The notes: a model not told the origin generated them from the letters alone. Counted from the stretch's first letter, positions 36,487-46,067 are shown. The stretch: DNA of 64,000 bases from Pseudooceanicola algae (GCF_003590145.2 NZ_CP060436.1:530001-594000); one strand, 5' to 3'. Numbers and translations are program-made.

Positions 36487-37265
36487 GCCGAGAAAAAGAC
36501 CCCCGTCAGAAGGAAGTTGGCGGCCAGGGTCAGCACGGCGGCCGCCTCGACCGAGCTTTTGGTCGCCTGGCCGACGCCCTGTGCGCCGCGCCCGGAATTC
36601 ATGCCCCCGTAGCAGCCCATCACCGTGGCGATGACCCCGAAGGCCGCGCCCTTGGCGAGGGAGGAAATGATATCGGTCGGCTCGATGAAATTCACGGTGT
36701 TGTTGAGGTAGACACCGGGGTTGAACCCCAGCGAATGGACCGAAACGACATAGCCGCCCATGATGCCCAGGATATCGCCCACGCCGACCAGCAGCGGGAC
36801 GGTGACAAGGGCCGCCAGCACCCGCGGAACGGTCAGGTACTTCATCGGATGGGTAGACAGGGTGACCAAGGCGTCGATCTGCTCGGTTACCTTCATGGTC
36901 GCGATTTCGGCGGCGATGGAAGATGTCACGCGGGCGGCGATCATCAGCCCGACCATGACGGGCCCCAGTTCGCGCACCACGCCGAGCGCGACGATCTGCG
37001 GCACCACGGCCTGTACGTCGAATCGCGACCCGCCGGCATAGATCTGCAAGGCCAGCGCGCCCCCGGTGAAGATCGCCGTCAACCCGACGACCGGCAGCGA
37101 CAGCCAGCCGATGTTCAGCAATGCCATGGCGAATTCGCGGCCATAGAAGGGCGGGCGCACCATATGCGACAGGGTCTGGCCGAAGAAGATCGCCAGTCGC
37201 CCGACCATGGCCAGAAAACCAAGGGCCGCGCGCCCGAGTGCCGCAACCGGGCTGAGCAGGATCAT
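36483..37265 (-). CDS. mlaE: phospholipid ABC transporter permease MlaE
   Basis: Permease of the Mla complex, 260 aa with five to six hydrophobic helices. The conserved core [35 protein letters not shown] includes the family's REL-x-P and E-x-T-M-K elements ([14 protein letters not shown]). It overlaps alr by 4 bases upstream and mlaF by 4 bases downstream, forming alr-mlaE-mlaF. Confidence 0.92.
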   Translation of the reverse strand: MILLSPVAALGRAALGFLAMVGRLAIFFGQTLSHMVRPPFYGREFAMALLNIGWLSLPVVGLTAIFTGGALALQIYAGGSRFDVQAVVPQIVALGVVRELGPVMVGLMIAARVTSSIAAEIATMKVTEQIDALVTLSTHPMKYLTVPRVLAALVTVPLLVGVGDILGIMGGYVVSVHSLGFNPGVYLNNTVNFIEPTDIISSLAKGAAFGVIATVMGCYGGMNSGRGAQGVGQATKSSVEAAAVLTLAANFLLTGVFFSA

Positions 37266-38311
37266 GTCAACGCCCCGTAGCGCCGGGCATAGCGCTGTCC
37301 GAGCGAGGTCAGGATCTCGTACCCGATTGTATCGGCGTTATCGGCCAGGATATCGACAGTCTGGGCGCTGTTCAGCAGGCTGAGGCTGTCAGGGACATAG
37401 CCGTCGAGGTCGGTGATATCGGCGGTGATCAGGTCCATTGATATCCGCCCGACGATGGGGCAGGCGACCTCTCCGGCGTACAACTTGGTCTTGGGTCCGA
37501 GCAGGCGGTGGATGCCATCGGCATAGCCGGCGGCCAGAGTGGCGATGATGCTGGGGCGCGTGGCCGTCCAGGTGTTGCCGTATCCGGCGGCCTCTCCGGT
37601 ATCGACTTCGCGGGTCTGGATAATCGGCAGGTCTATCTGGACAACGGGCCGGGCTTCTTCGAAGGGCATGCCGCCGTAAAGGCCGACGCCGGGGCGGGTG
37701 ACGTCGAAATGGTATTCCGGGCCCAGAAGGATGCCCCCGGTGGCGGCCAGAGACCGGCGCACGGGCAGGCCATCCGTCATGCCGCGGAAGGTCTGAAGCT
37801 GACGGTAATTCATCGGGTGGCCGGGTTCATCGGCGCAGGCCAGGTGCGACATCAGCAGGGTCGGCTCCTGGCTCATGGTGATGTCGCGCAGGCTGTCCCA
37901 TTCGGCGGGCTCCATGCCGAGCCGGTTCATGCCGCTGTCGAGTTGCACGCCGAAGGGCTGACCGGGCAGGGTTTCGAACTGGCGGACAAGCTGATCGGCG
38001 GAATTGATCATCGGCGTCAGCCCGTGCTGGGCCAGCAAATCCGTGTCGCCCTGCATATGGCCCGAGAACACGCTGATCTCGGGGTCCGGGCCGATGGCGC
38101 GGCGCAATTCGGCGCCCTCTTCGGCAACGGCGACGAAGAAGCGTCGGACCCCGGCCGAGACGAGCGCCTTGGCGACCGGCCCAAGGCCCAGCCCATAGCC
38201 ATTGGCCTTGACTGCCGCGCCGGTCTCAACCCGGTCGGAGGAAACGGAATCCAGCATGCGCCAATTGGTGGTCAGCGCGTCGAGGTCGATGGTCAGGCTT
38301 GCGGTGCTCAT
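37262..38311 (-). CDS. alr: alanine racemase
   Basis: PLP enzyme interconverting L- and D-alanine for peptidoglycan. The 349-aa product has the PLP lysine K35 in [10 protein letters not shown] and the catalytic tyrosine region AAGYADGI. The ATG at 38311 ([13 protein letters not shown]) fits the family; a longer frame upstream is not supported. The ribosome site is weak (AAAAG). It is the first gene of the alr-mlaE-mlaF unit. Confidence 0.94.
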   Translation of the reverse strand: MSTASLTIDLDALTTNWRMLDSVSSDRVETGAAVKANGYGLGLGPVAKALVSAGVRRFFVAVAEEGAELRRAIGPDPEISVFSGHMQGDTDLLAQHGLTPMINSADQLVRQFETLPGQPFGVQLDSGMNRLGMEPAEWDSLRDITMSQEPTLLMSHLACADEPGHPMNYRQLQTFRGMTDGLPVRRSLAATGGILLGPEYHFDVTRPGVGLYGGMPFEEARPVVQIDLPIIQTREVDTGEAAGYGNTWTATRPSIIATLAAGYADGIHRLLGPKTKLYAGEVACPIVGRISMDLITADITDLDGYVPDSLSLLNSAQTVDILADNADTIGYEILTSLGQRYARRYGALT

Positions 38312-38689
38312 GGGGGCTTTTTGCTGGCGCGGAAGGTTGCACGCAAGTGGAATATACTGACTGCCCCCCACTTCGACCCATTCGCGGCCCGTTCCCGGGG
38401 CGGAATTGGGGGGGATCACCAACATCTGCGCCTTTTTCACAAGGCTCCGCTGGCCCCGGCAGGAAGCCGCCGGGCAGGACGGTCGCGGTACCGGACCTCG
38501 CGTGATCGTCATCGGCTACAGATTGTGATGAGGGCCTTGCCGGGGATGGTGGCAAAGGGGAAGGTCGCCGACGGTGTGGGGGGCAATGACCGGGATCGGA
38601 AAGACCGGCCATCCGGGGCGTGGGTCGCTCATCGCCCGGGCAGAATCCGACCTTCGGGCGCAGACCGGCGGAGGGCCGGGGTCTGAACC
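38312..38689. other. spacer between DUF1194 gene and alr
   Basis: A 378-base gap. Frames that cross it give proline- and arginine-rich translations without family resemblance, and I see no RNA gene. It should contain the alr promoter and the end of the DUF1194 message, but neither is clear by eye. Confidence 0.5.
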
Positions 38690-39523
38690 TCAGGGTTCCC
38701 AGTTCTGGCGGAACCGGTCCCACACCTTTTCGCCGGCCATGCAATCATAGGTGCCGGGCGCGGTGCCCGCCGCCGGAATGACGCTGCTGGCGCGCATGAT
38801 ACGAGGCTGGATCGCGGCGATTTCAAGCAGGATTTTCTGGCGCACGGCGGTCGGGAATTCCTCCCAGCTGGCAACGGGGATGACAAAGGCCCCCTGGCCG
38901 CCGATGACGCAATCGCGATAATAGGCGTCGAGGTCATCGATGGTCCAGCGGCTGCCGACGCCTTCTGCGGTCATCAGTGGCAGACCGTTGATGACGATCC
39001 CGCGCGACAGGGCGCGGTCCCGGGCCGCCGCAACGGGATCACCGGAGTTGTTCGGCCCGTCGCCCGAAACGTCGATCACCCGTCGCAGACCCTGAAATCC
39101 ATTGTCCTCGATCAGGTCGGCCGCGAAATCCAGCGCCGAGGAAATCGAGGTCCGCTGCATCCCGAAGGGTCGTGTTTCCATCAGCGCAGCGGCGAATTGG
39201 CGGGCTTCATCCATGCTGCCGATGGTCATCCAGTCGACCACGACCCGGTGATTGCCCGGCCCCGCCCATTCAACATAGGCAACCGCGATCCGGCCCAGGA
39301 ACCCCTGTTCGATCACATCCATGACGTCTGCGCTGGTCAGGGCCGCGGCATAGCCATGCCGCTGGATCTCAAGCTCGTTGGGGGTCATGGAACGCGAGAC
39401 GTCGACCATCAGCGCAAGTTCGACATCGACCTCGATAATGGTCGGATCATAAGTGTAGTCGGCGAAATCCGCCGAAAGACGCGCGGGGAGAAGGCAAAGA
39501 AGGAGGAAGAGGAAATACCGCAT
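38690..39523 (-). CDS. DUF1194 protein (von Willebrand factor A fold), exported
   Basis: A 277-aa protein with a signal peptide (residues 1-18, RLSA before D19). The von Willebrand A domain has a MIDAS motif DVSRS at 41-45 (DxSxS) and SGDGPNNSGD further on. Proteins of this family are periplasmic metal-ion-dependent adhesion-type domains of unknown role, frequent in alphaproteobacteria. It stands alone between dnaB and alr with wide gaps on both sides. Confidence 0.85.
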   Translation of the reverse strand: MRYFLFLLLCLLPARLSADFADYTYDPTIIEVDVELALMVDVSRSMTPNELEIQRHGYAAALTSADVMDVIEQGFLGRIAVAYVEWAGPGNHRVVVDWMTIGSMDEARQFAAALMETRPFGMQRTSISSALDFAADLIEDNGFQGLRRVIDVSGDGPNNSGDPVAAARDRALSRGIVINGLPLMTAEGVGSRWTIDDLDAYYRDCVIGGQGAFVIPVASWEEFPTAVRQKILLEIAAIQPRIMRASSVIPAAGTAPGTYDCMAGEKVWDRFRQNWEP

Positions 39524-39886
39524 ATGGCAAATGTCCCGTCGGTTCGGAGTTCTGTCCAGCTTTTATGCTGCATCGCAGCGTCGAAATGCGGTACTTGCCA
39601 CATAAGATGCACAGAGATTGGGCCATTCTTCCTTAACGCGAGCCTACTCACTTCAAATTTTTCTTATTTTATGAGAAGATCGCAGGATCCACCGGTCCAC
39701 TTGAATGCGGCCGGATGCTTAACAATTTGGCAATATTTTGCTGCAGGTGCGAAGTGGCCCGCAGGCTACCTGTCCGCCGCCGCCGCCGCCGCCGGTGGGC
39801 GGGGCTGGCAAAGGGTCTTGGGTCCCGCCTGACGGGCGGATGATCTAGGAAAGACAGAAAGTTGTTCCGCGCGGATAAACGCGGCG
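39524..39886. other. spacer between dnaB and DUF1194 gene
   Basis: A 363-base gap without a convincing gene. It holds an AT-rich stretch (39646-39685) that stands out in this GC-rich region and could be a promoter or UP-element for the DUF1194 gene, and a (CCG)-type run at about 39776-39796. I see no tRNA or terminator with a clear T-run. Confidence 0.5.
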
Positions 39887-41371
39887 TCAGTAATCCTCGG
39901 CGCCTTGCTGCCAGGGTTTGACGAGGTTGCCGAACCGGGTGAAACGTCCCTCGAAGCTCAGCTCGATGGACCCGATGGGACCGTGCCGCTGCTTGCCGAT
40001 GATGACCTCTGCCTTGCCATGCAGGCGTTCCATACGCTGCTGCCAGGCGGCGATTTCATCCAGCTTGTCGTCGGAAGGTTTCTCGCGTTCGACGTAATAT
40101 TCCTCGCGGAAGACGAACATGACGACGTCGGCATCCTGCTCGATCGAGCCGGATTCGCGCAGATCGCTCAGCTGCGGACGCTTGTCTTCACGGTTCTCGA
40201 CCTGACGCGACAACTGCGACAGGGCGATGACCGGGATCTGGAGCTCCTTTGCGATGGCCTTCAATCCCATCGAGATCTCGGCGATCTCGTTCACACGGTT
40301 CTCGGCGGTGCCACGCACCAGTTGCAGGTAGTCGACGATCAGCACGTCAAGCCCATGGGTCCGCTTCAGACGCCGCGCGCGGGCGGATAGCTGGGCGATG
40401 GGCAGGGCAGGGGTGTCGTCGATGAACAGCGGGCAGCTTTCCAGATCGCGGGCGGCCTGGGCAAAGCGGCGGAATTCCTCTTCGGTCATGTCGCCCTTGC
40501 GGATCTGTTCGGACGGCACCTCGGAGGCTTCCGACAGGATCCGCGCGGCCAGCTGCTCGGCGCTCATTTCCAGCGAATAGAAGCCGACGACGCCGCCTTC
40601 GACCGCCCCGACCGATCCATCCGGGAGGGTCCCGCGCTTGTAGGCCTTGGCGATATTGAAAGCGAGGTTGGTCGCCAGCGACGTCTTGCCCATGGACGGG
40701 CGCCCGGCAAGGATAAGCAGGTCCGACTTGTGCAGCCCGCCCAGCTTGCGGTCCATATCCACCAGCCCGGTCGAGACACCGGCCAGCCCGCCTTCGCGCA
40801 TATAGGCGGCATTCGCGGTCTGCACGGCTTCGGTCACGGCCTTGAGGAACGACACAAAGCCCGAATCCGCCTGACCCTGTTCGGACAGCTTGTAGAGCTT
40901 CTGTTCCGCCTCGACGATCTGCTCCTTGGGATCGCTGTCCACATCCACCTTGGTGGCGCGGGCCGAAATATCCTGGCCCAGCCGGATCAGCTCGCGCCGC
41001 ACCGCCAGATCATAGATCATCTGGGCATAGTCGCGCACCGCGTAGGACGAAATCGCCGCCCCGGCCAGCTTGGCCAGGTAAGCCGGTCCGCCCAGTTCCT
41101 TCAGGCCTTCGTCTTCGGCCAGAAAGGCCTTCAACGTCACCGGCGAAGCTAGATTGTTCTTCGCGATCCGCGCGGCGGCGGTTTCGAAGATGCGGGCGTG
41201 GACCGGATCATAGAAGTGATGCGCGCCGATGATGGCGGCCACCCGGTCATAGACATCGTTATTGGTCAGGATGGCGCCCAGAAGCTGCTGCTCGGCTTCG
41301 ACGGAATGGGGCATGCTGCCCGCCATCTGCACATCCGTGCCGGTCGCGTTGAAAACCGATGCGTCGTTCAT
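39887..41371 (-). CDS. dnaB: replicative DNA helicase
   Basis: Hexameric helicase that unwinds the replication fork, 494 aa. The N-terminal domain begins with VEAEQQLLGAILTN; the RecA-like domain has Walker A AGRPSMGKTS near residue 223 and VLIVDYLQL as Walker B, then LSQLSRQVE and the SGSIEQDADVV block. The ATG at 41371 gives the family's usual short N-terminal extension. A tight cluster of DnaA-box-like sequences lies about 230 bases upstream. Confidence 0.96.
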   Translation of the reverse strand: MNDASVFNATGTDVQMAGSMPHSVEAEQQLLGAILTNNDVYDRVAAIIGAHHFYDPVHARIFETAAARIAKNNLASPVTLKAFLAEDEGLKELGGPAYLAKLAGAAISSYAVRDYAQMIYDLAVRRELIRLGQDISARATKVDVDSDPKEQIVEAEQKLYKLSEQGQADSGFVSFLKAVTEAVQTANAAYMREGGLAGVSTGLVDMDRKLGGLHKSDLLILAGRPSMGKTSLATNLAFNIAKAYKRGTLPDGSVGAVEGGVVGFYSLEMSAEQLAARILSEASEVPSEQIRKGDMTEEEFRRFAQAARDLESCPLFIDDTPALPIAQLSARARRLKRTHGLDVLIVDYLQLVRGTAENRVNEIAEISMGLKAIAKELQIPVIALSQLSRQVENREDKRPQLSDLRESGSIEQDADVVMFVFREEYYVEREKPSDDKLDEIAAWQQRMERLHGKAEVIIGKQRHGPIGSIELSFEGRFTRFGNLVKPWQQGAEDY

Positions 41372-41816
41372 TCTGCCTATCCCTCGATGCGGGGCGTGCC
41401 TTGTCGGAACGTCCCGGCCCGCGATGATGCCCCGCGGGTCGTTTTTGCCTGAACGGAGGAAGACTCTATCGGACCTCAGCACCTGTCCGATGCCGCGTGA
41501 TACTTCGAATGAAGCCGTCCGGATAGTGGATCAGTCCAAAGCCCCCGTGAGCAAGCTACATACAGAACGACCCCTGTCGCAGGCAAATGGGATATCCTGT
41601 GGATAACCTGTGGTTAACCTGTGTATGAGACGCTGTCCTCAAGATGATGTGGCAAAAGCGCCCCTTGCGTCAACATCTGCTGCGTCCAAGGCAGGAAACG
41701 GCCGAGCCGGATCGCGGGAAATCGCCGCATCGCCGCCTATTCGAAGCCAGCGCAGGCATCCTGGGGTCGCCCTCTGTCCGCTTGGGCGGTTTCAGGCAGG
41801 AATGCCGAGCCGATTC
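41372..41816. other. spacer between pyrE end and dnaB start
   Basis: A 445-base gap that should contain the dnaB promoter (minus strand) and the 3' region of the gene above. No gene is convincing in it. The main structured signal is the DnaA-box-like triplet at 41598-41628. No T-run terminator was seen. Confidence 0.5.
41598..41628 (-). promoter_or_regulatory. three DnaA-box-like 9-mers at 11-bp spacing
   Basis: On the minus strand the 9-mers read TTATCCACA (41606-41598, identical to the E. coli consensus), TTAACCACA (41617-41609, one mismatch) and TCATACACA (41628-41620, two mismatches). The spacing is exactly 11 bp each time, so all three face the same side of the helix. They lie 226 bases upstream of dnaB. 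They could bind DnaA and couple dnaB expression to initiation. Confidence 0.6.
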
Positions 41817-42494
41817 TCAGTCCTTGCGTGCATCCTGCCAGGCCCGCGGCGCCTTCAGGAAGGCTTCGACCTCATCCAGCGTTTCCATGGAGAAAGTCGT
41901 CCGGGTCCGGGCCTCGGCCAGTACATCCCACCAGGTGCAAAGATGATGCAGGGTGATGCCATGGGCACCAAGGGAGTCCTCGACCCCGTCGAATATCCCG
42001 TAGTAGAAGATCACCGCCGTATGACCGCATTCGGCCCCGGTGTCGCGAATGGCATCGACAAAGGACAGCTTGGAACCGCCATCGGTCGTCAGGTCCTCTA
42101 CCAGCAATACACGCTCGCCTTCGGTCATGACCCCTTCGATCCGGGCATTGCGTCCATAGCCCTTGGGCTTCTTGCGCACATAGGTCATCGGAAGCGCCAT
42201 CCGCTCGGCCACCAGCGCGGCAAAGGGGATGCCGGCCGTCTCGCCCCCGGCAATGTTGTCAAAGGCCTCCAGTCCGGCGTTTCGCATGACCGTGCAGGCC
42301 AGGAAGTCCATCAGCGTCGACCGGATGCGCGGATAGGAGATCAGCTTGCGGCAATCGATATAGGTGGGCGACGGCAGACCCGAAGCCAGGACAAAAGGCG
42401 TGTCGGCATTGAAATGTACCGCCTCGATATCAAGCAACATGGCGGCACTCAGCCGCGCGATTTCTTCCCGGGAGGGATAGGAACTGGGGATCAT
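41817..42494 (-). CDS. pyrE: orotate phosphoribosyltransferase
   Basis: Joins orotate and PRPP to form OMP in pyrimidine synthesis. The 225-aa product has the PRPP-binding loop [14 protein letters not shown] and the YIDCRKLI and [10 protein letters not shown] segments of the family. The start ATG at 42494 has AGAGGA 8 bases upstream; an in-frame ATG at 42521 would begin inside repeat element E. It follows pyrC across the long palindrome of element E. Confidence 0.94.
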   Translation of the reverse strand: MIPSSYPSREEIARLSAAMLLDIEAVHFNADTPFVLASGLPSPTYIDCRKLISYPRIRSTLMDFLACTVMRNAGLEAFDNIAGGETAGIPFAALVAERMALPMTYVRKKPKGYGRNARIEGVMTEGERVLLVEDLTTDGGSKLSFVDAIRDTGAECGHTAVIFYYGIFDGVEDSLGAHGITLHHLCTWWDVLAEARTRTTFSMETLDEVEAFLKAPRAWQDARKD

Positions 42495-42521
42495 TGCGCT
42501 GTCCTCTTGAAAAGTCTGCAT

Positions 42522-42621
42522 GTTTCCCTGTTGTGAAATATCCCCGCCGGAGGCATGGGGCGGCCAAAGGGCGCGCCATTTGCTTTCAAGCCTCCGGCGG
42601 GGATATTTTCAACAGGGAAAC
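42522..42621 (-). repeat. palindromic 3'-end element E (32-bp inverted arms)
   Basis: The arms at 42522-42554 and 42590-42621 pair over about 32 bp with a single-base bulge: GTTTCCCTGTTG, TG or A, AAATATCCCC, then GCCGGAGGC, against the reverse complement. The loop is about 35 bases. On the pyrC transcript the first arm starts 3 bases after the pyrC stop. It would form an extremely stable hairpin between pyrC and pyrE. Confidence 0.85.
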
Positions 42622-42624
42622 AGA

Positions 42625-43674
42625 TCATTCCGCACTGACCGAGGCGACGTGCCAGGCGGGTGTGAAGCCGGGGTCGAAGACAGTGACAGGGCCGTCTGGG
42701 GTTTCGATCTTCACGGGGTATTCGGTCGTGCGGCGTTCCAGCACGAGGGTGCCGTTATTGACCGGCAGGCGATAAAAGGCGGGACCGTTGAGCGCGGCGA
42801 AGGCTTCGAGCTTGTCGAGCGCGCTTTCTTCTTCGAAGACATGGGCCAGGATCGCCATGGTGTTGGTGGCCGTGAAGCAGCCCGCGCAGCCGCAGCCGGT
42901 TTCCTTGGCCGCATCGACGTGCGGAGCGCTGTCGGTGCCGAGGAAGAACCGCGGGTCGCCCGAGGTGGCCGCCTTGCGCAAGGCCTGCTGGTGGCTCGCG
43001 CGCTTGGCAACGGGCAGGCAGTAGTAATGCGGGCGGATGCCCCCGACCAGTAGGTGGTTGCGGTTGATCGCAAGGTGGTGGGTCGTGATCGTCGCGCCCA
43101 GTCCGGCGGGGGCTTCGCGTACGTAATCGGCGGCCTGGGACGTGGTGATATGTTCCATGATCACGCGCAGTTCCGGGATATCCCGGCGCAACGGGTCTAG
43201 CACCGTGTCGATGAAGACGGCCTCGCGGTCAAAGATGTCGACATCCGCTGATGTGACCTCGCCATGCGTACAAAGCGGCAGGCCGATTTCGGCCATGCGT
43301 TCCAGCACCGGACGGACCTTGGTGAAATCGCGCACGCCCGAGGCGGAGTTGGTCGTCGCCCCGGCCGGGTAAAGCTTGACCGCCTTCACAAGGCCGGAGG
43401 CATGGGCCACGGCGACATCTTCGGGATCGGTTTCTTCCGTGAGGTAGAGCGTCATCAGCGGCTCGAAGGTCATGCCGTCTGGCAGGGCGGCAAGAATCCG
43501 GTCGCGGTAGGCGCCGGCCTCTGCCCCGGTCACCACGGGCGGCACCAGATTGGGCATCACGATGGCTCTGGCGAAGTGGCGCGCAGTTTCGGGCAGGACG
43601 GCCTTCAGCATCGCGCCATCGCGCAGATGCAGGTGCCAGTCGTCGGGGCGGCGGATCACGAGGCGTTCGGTCAT
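42625..43674 (-). CDS. pyrC: dihydroorotase
   Basis: Zinc enzyme cyclising carbamoyl aspartate to dihydroorotate, 349 aa, class II type. The metal-binding HLH is at residues 14-16 ([10 protein letters not shown]). The carbamylated lysine lies in [13 protein letters not shown], and [10 protein letters not shown] carries the late metal Asp. It is upstream of pyrE on the same strand, separated by element E. Confidence 0.95.
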   Translation of the reverse strand: MTERLVIRRPDDWHLHLRDGAMLKAVLPETARHFARAIVMPNLVPPVVTGAEAGAYRDRILAALPDGMTFEPLMTLYLTEETDPEDVAVAHASGLVKAVKLYPAGATTNSASGVRDFTKVRPVLERMAEIGLPLCTHGEVTSADVDIFDREAVFIDTVLDPLRRDIPELRVIMEHITTSQAADYVREAPAGLGATITTHHLAINRNHLLVGGIRPHYYCLPVAKRASHQQALRKAATSGDPRFFLGTDSAPHVDAAKETGCGCAGCFTATNTMAILAHVFEEESALDKLEAFAALNGPAFYRLPVNNGTLVLERRTTEYPVKIETPDGPVTVFDPGFTPAWHVASVSAE

Positions 43675-43767
43675 GTCTGCCGATTAGCGCAAGTCCGGCA
43701 AAAGCGCCAGAGGCTTGCCCGGGCCTGCCTCGTGCTGGAGAGGGATGAGCGTCCGGTCGCGCAGCGC

Positions 43768-44691
43768 TCAGGCAAGGGTGTCCGCAAGCCGGGCGATATG
43801 GCGAAAGAGAAGCATGTTCAGGCGCGGGTGGCGGTGGTGATCGAGGCCACGCAGCAGCGCCAGGAGATAGGGTGGGTAGGTGCGCCTTGCCCGCAGCATT
43901 CCCGCCAGGTCGCGCGGCTTTGGGATGGGCTGTGCCAGGTGATGCAGCAGGCCTTGCCAAAGGCCGAGGTCCAGCAGCGCGTTCTCGATACTTTCCACCG
44001 TGCCGAAGCAGGGCAGGCGCAGGGGATGTACATGGGGCGCGTGATAAAGTGCGGCATGGGCGGCATCCAGGCACACATGGGGGTCGAACAGAAGCAGTGC
44101 CCGGTCGGCGGCGTCGAGCATGTCGGGGCCATAGCCGTAGCGTCCTGAAAAACTTAACCGCCGCGCGACGCGATACCGGTGGTCCCAACCCGCCCTTGCC
44201 GGGTCCAGCGTCGCCTGCGGGGCGATAGCCAGAACCCGCGCGCCCGGTGCCGCCAGGGAACAGGCGCAAGCGGCATAGCCAGCCGGGCCTGCGCCATAGA
44301 AGATCACCTGGGTGAAATCCTCGAAAAATCCGTCATCGCCGAGGCGATCGAAATAGGCATGAATCGCCGGATCGCGAAACCAGCTTTGACCATGGCTGAT
44401 GAGGGCCAGGTGCGACCAGCGGGATCGTTCCACCATGGCCCAGCCGAGCGGACGGGCACCCGGCCGGGCACGAATCGTCGCTTCATCCTCGAAGGTGACA
44501 AGCAGGATGCGCCCGGTTTCGATCAGGGCGGCAGCATGGTTGACACCAAGAGGCTGGAAATCCCCGGCGGCCTCGGCAGTCCCTGCCAAGGCGGCGCGCC
44601 AATCGACCAGGGAGAGGCCGCGCAGATCGGGCAGGGCGTCCATTCCGTCCAAGGCCTCGGTTTCGGTCCCGGTCGCGGATCCCTCGGTCAT
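43768..44691 (-). CDS. conserved protein of unknown function (alpha/beta type)
   Basis: A 307-aa protein. A central segment VIFYGAGPAGYAACACSLAAPGARVLAIAPQATLDP has the look of a nucleophile-elbow or dinucleotide-binding turn, but no complete catalytic set is evident. A conserved-looking block GWDHRYRVARRLSF follows. Relatives in this group are sometimes labelled phosphoadenosine phosphosulfate reductases; nothing here supports that, and the true CysH is at 49755-50516. It lies 93 bases upstream of pyrC on the same strand. Confidence 0.65.
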   Translation of the reverse strand: MTEGSATGTETEALDGMDALPDLRGLSLVDWRAALAGTAEAAGDFQPLGVNHAAALIETGRILLVTFEDEATIRARPGARPLGWAMVERSRWSHLALISHGQSWFRDPAIHAYFDRLGDDGFFEDFTQVIFYGAGPAGYAACACSLAAPGARVLAIAPQATLDPARAGWDHRYRVARRLSFSGRYGYGPDMLDAADRALLLFDPHVCLDAAHAALYHAPHVHPLRLPCFGTVESIENALLDLGLWQGLLHHLAQPIPKPRDLAGMLRARRTYPPYLLALLRGLDHHRHPRLNMLLFRHIARLADTLA

Positions 44692-45098
44692 TGTGTTCCT
44701 GGGGTGGCAAGGCAGGACGATACGCCCGCAAAAGGCGCAACCGGGGAAAGACCGCGCTCATGATGCGGGATCGACCAGCCGGGGGACACAGCTTTGGTCG
44801 GCATTCACCGGCCCCGCAAAGGGGCCGCAACCCGACCGTGCCGATGTCTTTTCTGTCCTGTCATCTGTCCCGCTTTCCGCTCGGCCCGGAGATTGGCAAG
44901 TTCCGGCGCAGGGGTCAATCGGATGCACGGGGTCATCTTGCCGCGTCCCTTGCAAGCCCCGGTGCGATGACAGAAGCTTGAGCGAGTAAATTTGCGCGGA
45001 ATCCGTTCGCCGGGACCTGGGCGCGCACCTGCCCTTTCAATCTTGCGAAGGCAAGGGCAGGGACGCCGCAGATGGACAGGGAAAAAGGAAACAAGGCC
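44692..45098. other. divergent spacer upstream of xdhC
   Basis: A 407-base gap between divergently transcribed genes. It holds a 7-bp hairpin at 44809-44827 (CGGCCCC/GGGGCCG) and no T-run terminator. The long plus and minus frames here are arginine/proline-rich and look non-coding. Promoters for both flanking genes should be inside, but none is clear by eye. Confidence 0.45.
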
Positions 45099-46067
45099 AT
45101 GACATTGTTCGACGACACCCCGGAACGCGCCCTGGCCTGGCATGAGGCCGGACAGGGCGCCGTGCTGGCGACCGTGGTGCAAACCTGGGGCAGCGCGCCC
45201 CGCCGGGTGGGCAGCCAGCTTGCGGTGCGCGGGGACGGTGAGATGGCGGGATCAGTCTCGGGTGGCTGCGTCGAGGGGGCCGTGGTGACAGAAGCGCTGG
45301 AGGCCTTGCAGGACGGCAAGACCCGGATGCTGGAATATGGTGTCAGTGACGAGGATGCCTTTGCCGTGGGTCTGGCCTGTGGCGGGACGATCCGCGTGCT
45401 GGTCGAGCCGGTGGGTGCCGCCATGCCCGCCGAGATGCTGAGCGCACTGGTCGCGGCAAGGGCCGCGCGCCGCCCGGTCGCCTACCTGGTCAACCCCGGC
45501 ACCGGCGCGCGCAGTCTCGAAGACAGTGGCCACGAGGCCCGGTTCCGCATGGATCGTTCTGGGATGGAGGAAGACAACGCCACCTTCGTCACGATCTTCA
45601 ACCCGCCCCTGCGCTTGTTCATCGTCGGTGCGGTTCATATTGCGCAGGCGCTGGTGCCGATGGCGCGGATCGCGGGCTTTGATCCGCTGGTGATCGACCC
45701 GCGCGACAGCTTTGCCTCGCCGCAGCGGTTCCCGGACACGGTCCTGCACAGCGATTGGCCGGATGAGGTGCTGGCCGAGGTCGGTCTTGATACACGCGCG
45801 GCGCTGGTGCTGCTGACCCATGACCCGAAGATCGACGATCCGGGGCTGGAACTGGCGCTGCGATCGCCCGCCTTCTATATCGGTGCGCTCGGCTCCAGGC
45901 GGACGCATGCGGGGCGCCGCGACCGCCTGCTGGCGCGCGGCTTTTCCGAAGAGGATATCGCCCGCATCCATGGCCCCGTCGGGCTGGACATCGGGGCCGC
46001 CGGCCCGGCAGAGATTGCCGTGTCGATCCTGGCGCAGATGGTCGATGTGCTCAGGAACGCCCGGTGA
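45099..46067 (+). CDS. xdhC: XdhC/CoxI family protein
   Basis: Maturation factor of molybdenum hydroxylases that binds the molybdenum cofactor and helps sulfurate and insert it. The 322-aa product has the XdhC N-terminal motif VLATVVQTWGSAPRRVGSQLAV, then GSVSGGCVEGAV (conserved Cys) and a C-terminal Rossmann-like domain (LFIVGAVHIAQAL, YIGALGSRRTH). The ATG at 45099 has AAGGA; an ATG at 45072 is the alternative. It overlaps the next gene by 4 bases. Confidence 0.9.
   Translation: MTLFDDTPERALAWHEAGQGAVLATVVQTWGSAPRRVGSQLAVRGDGEMAGSVSGGCVEGAVVTEALEALQDGKTRMLEYGVSDEDAFAVGLACGGTIRVLVEPVGAAMPAEMLSALVAARAARRPVAYLVNPGTGARSLEDSGHEARFRMDRSGMEEDNATFVTIFNPPLRLFIVGAVHIAQALVPMARIAGFDPLVIDPRDSFASPQRFPDTVLHSDWPDEVLAEVGLDTRAALVLLTHDPKIDDPGLELALRSPAFYIGALGSRRTHAGRRDRLLARGFSEEDIARIHGPVGLDIGAAGPAEIAVSILAQMVDVLRNAR

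Noticed and set aside
39887-41816. Replication origin near dnaB
   Set aside because: Three DnaA-box-like sites are present, but there is no AT-rich unwinding region beside them and no typical origin gene neighbours.
20974-42621. Elements A-E as a transposon-derived MITE family
   Set aside because: Inverted arms in A and E would fit, but B, C and D lack the second arm, target duplications are not evident, and the sense placement just behind stop codons argues for a gene-end function. A mobile origin long ago cannot be excluded.
43768-44691. Calling this gene a phosphoadenosine phosphosulfate reductase
   Set aside because: It has no cysteine pairs, no PP-loop and no ECGIH motif. The real cysH is at 49755-50516.
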